A DNA stretch of 5,608 nucleotides, taken from assembly GCA_937944065.1 (NCBI GenBank), contig CALDZS010000027.1, forward strand, positions 1 to 5,608, written 5' to 3'. Shown here in pieces: positions 1 through 5,509 of the stretch. The translations under genes were made by a program, and so were the position numbers. Position 1 is the stretch's first letter; the number at the start of each line of letters is the position of its first letter. Origin of the DNA: an uncultured Amylibacter sp. GTDB taxonomy: Bacteria > Pseudomonadota > Alphaproteobacteria > Rhodobacterales > Rhodobacteraceae. A model generated the notes under the pieces. The model did not search any database and was not told the origin of the DNA. It worked only from the letters and a program-made list of their open reading frames with translations.

Positions 1-1
1 G

Positions 2-133
2 CTCGTTTACAACCTTTTGAGTCCTCCACGCCTACTGAGGAACTTGGATAGTGAACGTGAAAAACATGCGCAAAAGGTGTACTATCTCGCCGATGATGGG
101 GCAATCAGTGACAAATTGCAGCTTGTTATCTGA
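2..133 (+). CDS. possible 3' end of an unidentified upstream gene (partial)
   Basis: Frame 2 is open from the window edge for 43 codons and ends at a TGA at 131-133. The translation ends ...YYLADDGAISDKLQLVI. It is soluble-looking, with a charged stretch (RNLDSEREKHAQKV, about residues 13-26), no membrane segment, and ordinary codon choice resembling the neighbouring genes. The other two plus frames stop within the first 51 bases. I do not recognise a family, and 43 open codons at a window edge can occur by chance, so this is only a candidate C-terminus. No intrinsic terminator is evident between it and the autotransporter leader. Extending the sequence to the left would settle it: a long continuous frame would support the call and an early stop would refute it. 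Confidence 0.3.
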   Translation, partial: LVYNLLSPPRLLRNLDSEREKHAQKVYYLADDGAISDKLQLVI

Positions 134-197
134 GTGATACAAAAGACTGCTGTCTCTCGTCTGGCTAGGTCGACCATAGCTACTTTGCCTGTCCTCA

Positions 198-211
198 TTG
201 ATTTGAATCAA
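198..211. promoter_or_regulatory. Fnr/FnrL-type binding site (TTGAT-N4-ATCAA)
   Basis: The sequence TTGATTTGAATCAA matches the canonical Fnr/Anr/FnrL dyad TTGAT-N4-ATCAA exactly. It lies inside a slightly longer perfect 7-2-7 inverted repeat (197-212). Its centre (204.5) is about 112 bases upstream of the autotransporter start codon at 317. A TSS near 245 would put the site at about -41, the usual class II activator position. A weak -10-like TAGCTT at 233-238 is compatible with that. The match is seen directly; regulation by an oxygen-sensing Crp/Fnr-family protein is inferred. A repressor or another family member (DNR, NnrR) could use the same site. Confidence 0.6.
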
Positions 212-214
212 TAC

Positions 215-230
215 ATTCAATAAATTGAAT
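215..230. promoter_or_regulatory. second 7-2-7 palindrome, candidate operator
   Basis: ATTCAAT-AA-ATTGAAT is a perfect inverted repeat with the same arm length and spacer as the Fnr-type dyad just upstream, 18 bases away centre to centre. Its half-sites differ from that dyad's by single bases, but it does not fit TTGAT-N4-ATCAA, so it may be a weak or diverged site or belong to another regulator. It overlaps the expected -35 to -10 zone of the autotransporter promoter, so protein bound here could block transcription. AT-rich sequence makes chance palindromes more likely. Confidence 0.35.
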
Positions 231-316
231 AATAGCTTTCTAGTGTCCCATTTTGGGTCGGGTGAGCAAAGCAATGAAATTCGCGATGCTACTCCTTTAA
301 TTCGAAAGGAAATAGA

Positions 317-2533
317 ATGTTAAAATTCAAAATGTCGAAACTTTGTTCAGTCGCACCAGCAGCCTTGCTGGCGCTTTCGTTCTCTCCAGCTTGGGCTGGC
401 ACCTTCGATGACGCGCCAGTGCTGGGAATTTTTGGGGACGGAACGGTGTTCTCTGACATTGAAGAAGGCATACTGGAACCGGGCATCAAGGCGGTAACAA
501 CAACCCCGAATGCAGACTTCCCAAATACCAAAAGCCCCTCTGGAATTGACAATTGCCTGATGGCGAACAATCCAGATTTTGAATGCCAAGCGCCTCAAGG
601 GTCAGGTAAGCGGATCAAAACGCGACTTGATGGTACAGATGGCATGGATATCAGTCTTAGCACGCAAAGCTCGTCTGGAATCTCTGAATATTTTCTTTAC
701 GGAAAGACCTCGAACCTTACTGGTGCACGTGTATCATCCCTGACACTGCAATTGGGAACAGGAACTGGTCTAGATTTCACACCTATGGATGCAAGTGATC
801 CTGCTCTGGCCGCATTGTTCGACGTTGACTACGAGAACCGCTTTAACTTGCCAGACGGATTGTTTGGAAACGGTGGGCAAGAAGATGCGGGTATAGGGTT
901 TTTCGATGAAGAACGTGGGCTATTGGCGGTCACACGCACTGACGCTGCCACGCTTGATGCGGTCAGCCCAACTAACGCAGTCTATAAGGCCTTGTTTGGG
1001 GACGCGATTCTGGACAATAGTATGTTGCCAGACGCGTTTTTCTGGGATGCCTCTGCAACAGCACTTGCATCAGACGAACCGATCCCACTTGCATGGTACA
1101 ACAACAGCCAAGCTCAGTGGGTATACGGAAACTTGGGTATTACAGCGTCGCCCGAGCTTGACGAGCGGCTTCAGATACTGAGTGACAGCCTAGGTGTTAC
1201 GGTCACCGATTTGGCATATGTTGGTGGCGCTGCGGTGCCAGACGATATAGCTGCCCTAATGCTGGCTGATCCGTTGTTTGAAGAGGCACCCCTTGAAGAT
1301 CTTCGAAATGTGAACCTAAACTTTATCATTGATTTGGGGGATGTGGACGGCAATCAAGTCACCTTGCGGATAACACCGCAATTTGCAGATATTGTCGCTG
1401 GTGTCGAAACTCAGGACCAGTTTGAGACAGCCGCGTTCCTAGATGCAATGGCAAATGTACCCTATATGGATTTGGGAAACAGTGCTGTCTATCAAGCTGC
1501 TATATCCAGTCTGCTTGCGATGAGTGCTGAAGAGCGGGCCAATGGCTTGGAAAGCATTGATTTCAGCTTTTTGCAGGCTTTCCCCAATATTGGTTTTGAA
1601 TTCTCTCGTAATCAGATTTCTACCATTATGAATTCCCGCTCTGGGGGGAACACGCCAGATGTACCAGTATCGAGCAAAGGCTTGGCAACTGCGATGAAAA
1701 TGGGTGAAGATGTTTCGTGTTTATTAGGTATCGACGCTGTGCGATCAGCGTATGACACAACGCCAAATACCGTTGGGTATGACATCGATTTTACGTCCTT
1801 GTCAGTTGGTGTTGAAAAATTCACCGACGACAATAGTTCATTTGGCTTGCTGTTTGGGGTAACCAAAGGTACCGCCGAGGCCGCTGCAGGGCGCGGAGAA
1901 ATTGACACGACCGGATTATCTTTATCCGCTTTTGGACGCACTCATTTCGGCGAGGGTGGCTTTGCCCAAGCTGTAGTTGGATACCAAGATCTGTCTTATG
2001 ATACGTCCCGCTTTGTCATAGGGGATACTGCGACAGGTACGACCGATGGCTCGCAAATTTTCGCAGCATTAAGTGGCGAATATATGTATCAAACGGGTGC
2101 GTTCAATGTCGGACCAACGGCGTCGGTTGAATATTACAAAGTATCGGTTGACGCCTTCAATGAAACGGGCGCTCCAGCTTGGAATTTGGCGGTTGGCGAA
2201 CAATCTGGCAAAATAATACTTGGTTCGGTTGGTGTTCGTGGTGACTACACTGTAGCAAGCGCTTCAGGCAACACTTTGCTAACAGGCAGCTTGGCTTACA
2301 CCACTGCGAATGGTGACGATATGCTTGTCGATACTGGTTTCGTTGGTCTTGTAGGCAGTAACAACACTGTCGCAGGATTGGACGACAACTGGGCTGATCT
2401 ACAATTTGGTTTTGAAAGCATCGTTGAAAACAAAGGGACTAGCACGACAATCTTGTCAGGTGGTTATCGTGGGTCGTTTGGCAGTGATTACGAAAGTCAC
2501 GGGCTCCACTTAGCTATGAAGATGACTTTCTGA
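317..2533 (+). CDS. autotransporter (type V secreted) protein with non-repetitive passenger
   Basis: This is a secreted protein of 738 residues. Residues 1-27 form a Sec signal peptide (hydrophobic APAALLALSFSP core, likely cleavage after AWA at 27). Residues 28 to about 480 are the passenger. It has a Gly/Asp-rich N-terminal part with a Cys80-Cys90 pair, a segment YGKTSNLTGARVSSLTLQLG (128-147) and NLNFIIDLGDVDGNQVTLRI (333-352). These recall the 'choice-of-anchor F' type of surface domain, a resemblance from memory only. From about 488 the alternating GYDIDFTSLSVGVEKF pattern, Gly/aromatic strands and terminal MKMTF are typical of an autotransporter beta-barrel (PF03797), which inserts in the outer membrane and exports the passenger. 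No beta-helix repeats, protease triad or lipase motif is obvious, so the passenger role is unknown. AAAGGA at 305-310 supports the 317 start; a second Met at codon 6 has no better site. It appears to be monocistronic. Confidence 0.88.
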   Translation: MLKFKMSKLCSVAPAALLALSFSPAWAGTFDDAPVLGIFGDGTVFSDIEEGILEPGIKAVTTTPNADFPNTKSPSGIDNCLMANNPDFECQAPQGSGKRIKTRLDGTDGMDISLSTQSSSGISEYFLYGKTSNLTGARVSSLTLQLGTGTGLDFTPMDASDPALAALFDVDYENRFNLPDGLFGNGGQEDAGIGFFDEERGLLAVTRTDAATLDAVSPTNAVYKALFGDAILDNSMLPDAFFWDASATALASDEPIPLAWYNNSQAQWVYGNLGITASPELDERLQILSDSLGVTVTDLAYVGGAAVPDDIAALMLADPLFEEAPLEDLRNVNLNFIIDLGDVDGNQVTLRITPQFADIVAGVETQDQFETAAFLDAMANVPYMDLGNSAVYQAAISSLLAMSAEERANGLESIDFSFLQAFPNIGFEFSRNQISTIMNSRSGGNTPDVPVSSKGLATAMKMGEDVSCLLGIDAVRSAYDTTPNTVGYDIDFTSLSVGVEKFTDDNSSFGLLFGVTKGTAEAAAGRGEIDTTGLSLSAFGRTHFGEGGFAQAVVGYQDLSYDTSRFVIGDTATGTTDGSQIFAALSGEYMYQTGAFNVGPTASVEYYKVSVDAFNETGAPAWNLAVGEQSGKIILGSVGVRGDYTVASASGNTLLTGSLAYTTANGDDMLVDTGFVGLVGSNNTVAGLDDNWADLQFGFESIVENKGTSTTILSGGYRGSFGSDYESHGLHLAMKMTF

Positions 2534-2881
2534 TTTAACGTCAACGTTACCAAATCATTGTGCGGCATCATAACTGGTGCCGCATTGTTTTATGCTAGCC
2601 ACCACCGTGATAATCTTGAAATCACTCCTCGCACTACACTCTCTTTCAATGGTTGCTTCAAGAGTTACCGTCTATTTGACACCGTTAATCGCAACTGAAA
2701 GCAGATTTTGCCGTCTTGCAGAACTGTGGCAAAGCTGTTCAATTTGATAAGCTCGGTGCCGGGAAAGCTCTTCACGTGTAAGCTCGCATCTGCAAGGTGA
2801 TGGTATCTATATTATCTAATTCACATCCGATCTTACTAACAGTTGCTAATTCACCTGAATTGGGTCGTACTTTTAGCAGGC
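2534..2881. other. convergent intergenic region, no convincing gene
   Basis: This 348-base gap lies between the 3' ends of the autotransporter and the cation exchanger. Besides the terminator it contains a small dyad TAACGT-CA-ACGTTA (2536-2549) right after the stop codon. It also has three AAGCTC copies (2749, 2765, 2780) plus an AAGCTG (2732) at steps of 15-17 bases, and a direct repeat CTAATTCAC at 2816 and 2846. A 51-codon open frame (2592-2747, plus) lacks a ribosome binding site. I see no clear rho-independent terminator for the minus-strand operon; the 6-bp dyad at 2848-2861 has no following T tract. Confidence 0.6.
2561..2591 (+). terminator. intrinsic terminator of the autotransporter gene
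   Basis: TGCGGCATCA (2561-2570) pairs with TGGTGCCGCA (2575-2584) in a 10-bp stem with one G-U pair and a four-base TAAC loop. The T-rich tract TTGTTTT follows at once (2585-2591). It begins 27 bases after the stop codon. The tract lies only on the plus-strand side, so it should not stop the convergent operon. Confidence 0.85.
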
Positions 2882-3934
2882 TCATATCCTTAGCACGACA
2901 AGAAGTGACGTCACATAAATGATAAGAACGAGAATGGAATCCAGACCAGCCCCCAGAACCTGTGGCGTTTTACGGATAATAATTCCGGCTGCATAGATTG
3001 CGGTCACTAAAATGCCCGTCACAATACTGAACCGTGCCGCGGTATCTGCCTCTGCTAAAATTGGCCCTGCCCGGTACGCGATATCCGCAGGAAATATCAA
3101 CGCGATCATAATCAAGTTGCTACCGATAATATTTGAAATTGCCATTGTATATGCGCCAATGCGTGCAGCAGCGATGGAGGTTGAAAGCTCGGGCGTAGAT
3201 GTTGCTGCCGCCAGAAATGCAATCCCCACAAATGAAGAGCTTAGGCCAGATTGTTCAGAGATTATCGCAGCGCGATTTGCTGTGGTGTACCCTGCTAGTA
3301 GAATAACGAGCGCAGTAAATGCCAAGTGAATTAATAGTTTACCCGATGGCCAATCTTGCAGGTCTTGAACTCGACCAATCCTTATGACCTTTTCAACTTC
3401 GTCAGGAAGATCAATTGGTGCCCAACTGGCCCTCACATCGAATTTTCGCAATACACCGATTATGAGAGGATAAGTTGCGAAAAGGAAAATCGACCCCAAG
3501 CCGATAGACGCCGATATTTCGATATCCCCAAGCATAACTATCAACAAAAGGATATTCATCAGGATGATCAGAAAAATTGCCTCGAGTGCGTGCGTTGGCT
3601 TTCGTGGCCAGCTAGTCAGCGCACGGTGAACAAAAAAGATATCAACGAATGCCAATATCGCGGTTTGCATCGTTACACCGCCAAACATATTACCCAGAAC
3701 CAATGCCGCATTCCCTGCCACCGCGCCTGTCATGGTTGTCGCAATTTCAGGAAGCTCGGTAATGAAGGCTAAAAGGAACAGTCCGATAAATTCACGCGCA
3801 ATTCCAAATCGTTCTGCCAACTCATCAGAGTAGACAACAATCCTTGTTCCAGCTCGCCAAACGACAATTGTTGCTACCAGAAAAATTGCGATGTTGGTGG
3901 TTAAGTTGAGTTGAAATGTTGCAAAGAAGTTCAT
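2882..3934 (-). CDS. CaCA-superfamily sodium/calcium exchanger-like membrane protein
   Basis: This is an inner-membrane cation antiporter of about 350 residues, close to the usual bacterial 300-370. About ten hydrophobic segments fall into two halves joined by a hydrophilic loop (about 162-198), as in PF01699 proteins. Numbering below counts the upstream TTG codon as 1. Alpha repeat 1 is FITELPEIATT with GNMFGG (58-87). Alpha repeat 2 is AATSTPELSTS with SNIIGSN (244-274). Each carries the hallmark PE glutamate (E64, E250) that coordinates Na+/Ca2+ in this superfamily. Repeat 1 is divergent: Glu61 replaces the usual Ser, and GG replaces the SN of the GSN motif. The transported ion is therefore uncertain (Ca2+, H+ or another cation). 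I prefer the ATG at 3934 because AGG lies seven bases upstream; TTG at 3937 is adjacent and in frame. It follows the permease by 22 bases, so co-transcription is likely. Confidence 0.85.
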   Translation of the reverse strand: MNFFATFQLNLTTNIAIFLVATIVVWRAGTRIVVYSDELAERFGIAREFIGLFLLAFITELPEIATTMTGAVAGNAALVLGNMFGGVTMQTAILAFVDIFFVHRALTSWPRKPTHALEAIFLIILMNILLLIVMLGDIEISASIGLGSIFLFATYPLIIGVLRKFDVRASWAPIDLPDEVEKVIRIGRVQDLQDWPSGKLLIHLAFTALVILLAGYTTANRAAIISEQSGLSSSFVGIAFLAAATSTPELSTSIAAARIGAYTMAISNIIGSNLIMIALIFPADIAYRAGPILAEADTAARFSIVTGILVTAIYAAGIIIRKTPQVLGAGLDSILVLIIYVTSLLVVLRI

Positions 3935-3956
3935 CAATGTGCCTGCTGAGTCATTG

Positions 3957-5207
3957 TTATGCCGCCGAGATCAGAGAGGTCCCAATCAACAAAAATGCGC
4001 AGGTGGCCACACCAATGATTGGGCATATAAGTGGCACGATAAAAATACCTTCGGGCGCTGGATCTCCGCGCAGTTTAATTAGTATCAGCGACATATTAAT
4101 CAGCGTGAAAGCGATTAAGATCATCTGCGAAGTGAAATCCACCAGGCGCCCAAGTGGAACGAAGAGCGCCAAAATAAGAATTGAAAAAACCACCAAGATT
4201 GTTGCATTTCGCGGTATGCGAGAACCAGGACTGACGCGCGCCAAAAATGCAGGCAACCGACCTTTTTTGCCAAGACCGTAAATAACGCGCGATGCCATTA
4301 GCATTTCGATCAGCACACCATTTATGGTGGCGATAATTGCGATCAGTGTGATGCTCCAGGGGCTTAGCCCAGTAAGCCTTTCAAACAGCAAGCCAATTGG
4401 TGCTGAAGATTCTGCTAGTTCTTCAGGTTGAACAGATTGCACAGCGACGAATACAACAAGAAAGTAGATTACCGTAACAGCCAACAAAGATATGAAAATT
4501 GCCCAAACCATAGTACGTTTGGGGTTCCGAGTTTCTTCCACCATGTTCACCACGTCGTCAAATCCGATAAAAGCAAAGAAAGCGACCAAGCTGGCTGCGA
4601 GCACTCCCTTTAACGCGGCAGTTTCAGTCAAAGGTGGAAATGCAGATGGAAAGTTTTGCAGCATTTCAGGAGTGTTCCAGAAACCTGAAATGACAATTAT
4701 GAGCAGTCCTATTATTTCAATTATTGTAAGCAAGGAGGCTATAAATACCGACTCTGCCACACCGCGAATTGCGATAAGCCCCATCAAAATGACGATTGCC
4801 GTAACGATGATCGGCTGAGGTAAGGGCAAAAGAACGGCCACGTAGCCCGCGCATCCAATACTGATTGCCGCCGCCGCCACGGTTGCTGCAACTACAATCA
4901 AAAGGCCTGTTCCAAGTGTAAGCCAACTCCAACCAAATCCCGCATCAACATATGCGGCCTCACCAGAGCTTTGTGGAATACGGCCCGACAATTCGGCAAA
5001 ACTGAGCGCACTAAATGCCATCACAAACGCAGCGAACAAGAAGGCCGAAGGTGCATATTCTCCTGCCTCCGCTGCTGCTTCGCCAATTAAAACATAAATG
5101 CCTGCTCCAATTGTGATCCCTAGGCCATAAAGAACTAACATCGGCAAACCGATCACTCGGTTTAGCGAAGGCTCCATATGTTTTGTCGGTTTTTGAATTT
5201 CAGCCAA
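3957..5207 (-). CDS. APC-superfamily amino acid permease
   Basis: This is an inner-membrane secondary transporter of 416 residues that probably imports an amino acid or related amine with H+ or Na+. TM1 carries the unwound substrate-site motif GLGITIGAGIYVLIG (28-42). TM6 and the following loop carry FIGFDDVVNMVEETRNPKRT (213-232), and after TM8 comes ASRVIYGLGKKGRLP (305-319). All are typical of AA_permease_2 (PF13520) and the cationic amino acid transporter-like branch, though substrate cannot be read from sequence. Eleven to twelve hydrophobic segments are visible, and the C-terminus is short compared with 450-500 residue CAT relatives. The start is TTG at 5207: GAGG lies seven bases upstream and an in-frame TAA precedes it. 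ATG at 5177 (Met11) is an alternative without a good ribosome binding site. It is the first gene of a likely two-gene operon with the exchanger. Confidence 0.9.
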   Translation of the reverse strand: MAEIQKPTKHMEPSLNRVIGLPMLVLYGLGITIGAGIYVLIGEAAAEAGEYAPSAFLFAAFVMAFSALSFAELSGRIPQSSGEAAYVDAGFGWSWLTLGTGLLIVVAATVAAAAISIGCAGYVAVLLPLPQPIIVTAIVILMGLIAIRGVAESVFIASLLTIIEIIGLLIIVISGFWNTPEMLQNFPSAFPPLTETAALKGVLAASLVAFFAFIGFDDVVNMVEETRNPKRTMVWAIFISLLAVTVIYFLVVFVAVQSVQPEELAESSAPIGLLFERLTGLSPWSITLIAIIATINGVLIEMLMASRVIYGLGKKGRLPAFLARVSPGSRIPRNATILVVFSILILALFVPLGRLVDFTSQMILIAFTLINMSLILIKLRGDPAPEGIFIVPLICPIIGVATCAFLLIGTSLISAA

Positions 5208-5240
5208 TTTGATGCCTCTATTTCCTTATTGGAAGTTTGG

Positions 5241-5405
5241 TTACAGTAGTTGGATGTCAGCTTTGTGCTGGCCAATACCGTAACAATGACGAAGTGGGCA
5301 GGAATTGGATTGACGCATATCAAACTCGAAGGCCGCTTCGCCTGAGCAGGTAGACTTAGCGAGTTCTAATCCAGATGTCAGCGCTGCACCAAGGCCATTG
5401 CCCAT
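5241..5405 (-). repeat. probable degenerate dispersed intergenic repeat (contains a 54-codon open frame)
   Basis: ATGTCAGC followed by a Cys/His-type TGC-rich stretch and GGCCA occurs twice on the plus strand (5254 and 5375, 121 bases apart). Plus-strand reading gives MSALCW and MSALHQ. The minus strand is open for 54 codons from ATG 5405 to TAA 5241, translating as MGNGLGAALT...GQHKADIQLL with three Cys. From memory, MSAL.../KADI... phrases mark spurious proteins called from dispersed intergenic repeats in alphaproteobacteria, so I favour a repeat over a gene. Supporting that, there is no Shine-Dalgarno sequence before 5405 (TTTGACG precedes the ATG). The alternative is a real small protein leading the permease operon, 33 bases upstream of its start. 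Confidence 0.35.
5310..5323. promoter_or_regulatory. Fnr/FnrL-type binding site (TTGAC-N4-ATCAA)
   Basis: TTGACGCATATCAA fits TTGAY-N4-RTCAA, the form recognised by Fnr and by rhodobacterial FnrL. Its centre (5316.5) is about 109 bases upstream of the permease start and about 193 upstream of the plus-strand gene at 5510. The first distance is nearly the same as for the box upstream of the autotransporter. A minus-strand TSS near 5275 would give class II spacing, but the -10 there (CATTGT, 5288-5283) is weak. The site also lies inside the repeat-like stretch, so it may be carried passively. Confidence 0.5.
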
Positions 5406-5489
5406 CGTCAAACAAAATATAGTTTATGTGTTTTTTTCTGCTAAAGTTTAATTCTAATGTTGGTCCAGGCTCTTAAGGGCGGATCAAAG

Positions 5490-5507
5490 ATGAATGGGAG
5501 GATTCAT
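5490..5507 (+). promoter_or_regulatory. inverted repeat with the Shine-Dalgarno sequence in its loop
   Basis: ATGAAT (5490-5495) and ATTCAT (5502-5507) are perfect reverse complements. The six bases between them are exactly GGGAGG, the ribosome binding site of the gene at 5510. In RNA this gives a weak six-pair stem that presents the site in a loop. A seven-codon frame, MNGRIHK, begins at 5490 and its TGA (5511-5513) overlaps the ATG start as ATGA. Whether either matters for translation is unknown. Confidence 0.35.
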
Positions 5508-5509
5508 AA

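Larger units (their letters stand above)
5208..5509. other. divergent intergenic/promoter region
   Basis: This 302-base gap separates the minus-strand permease operon from the plus-strand gene at 5510. The permease-proximal half (about 5241-5405) is repeat-like and contains a perfect Fnr-type box. A small hairpin CGAAG-GCCG-CTTCG lies at 5327-5340. The half nearest the plus gene is AT-rich (5405-5460) with hexamers such as TATAGT (5418-5423), TTTAAT (5447-5452) and TCTAAT (5453-5458) that could be -10 boxes. None has a well-spaced -35 partner, so I do not name a promoter. Confidence 0.6.

Noticed and set aside
168..175. GGTCGACC palindrome with near-symmetric GCTA/TAGC flanks
   Set aside because: The flanks are offset by one base and there is no loop, so it is neither a clean hairpin nor a known operator.
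32..274. Minus-strand open frame of 80 codons in the autotransporter leader
   Set aside because: No recognisable domain or convincing ribosome binding site. It runs through the Fnr-type box and palindromes and is antisense to the more protein-like frame ending at 133.
2592..2747. Plus-strand 51-codon frame (MLATTVIILK...)
   Set aside because: It starts right at the end of the intrinsic terminator's T tract, has no Shine-Dalgarno sequence, and overlaps repeat-like sequence in another frame.
2816..2854. Direct repeat CTAATTCAC, two copies exactly 30 bases apart
   Set aside because: Only two 9-base AT-rich copies, with no associated element ends, array or gene.
2848..2861. AATTCA-CC-TGAATT dyad as a terminator for the minus-strand operon
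   Set aside because: The stem is short and AT-rich and no T tract follows on the minus strand.
3356..3772. Plus-strand open frame of 138 codons opposite the exchanger gene
   Set aside because: It is antisense to the well-supported CaCA gene, and its Cys/His/Arg-rich composition has no domain. Other long antisense frames inside the three main genes were dismissed on the same grounds.
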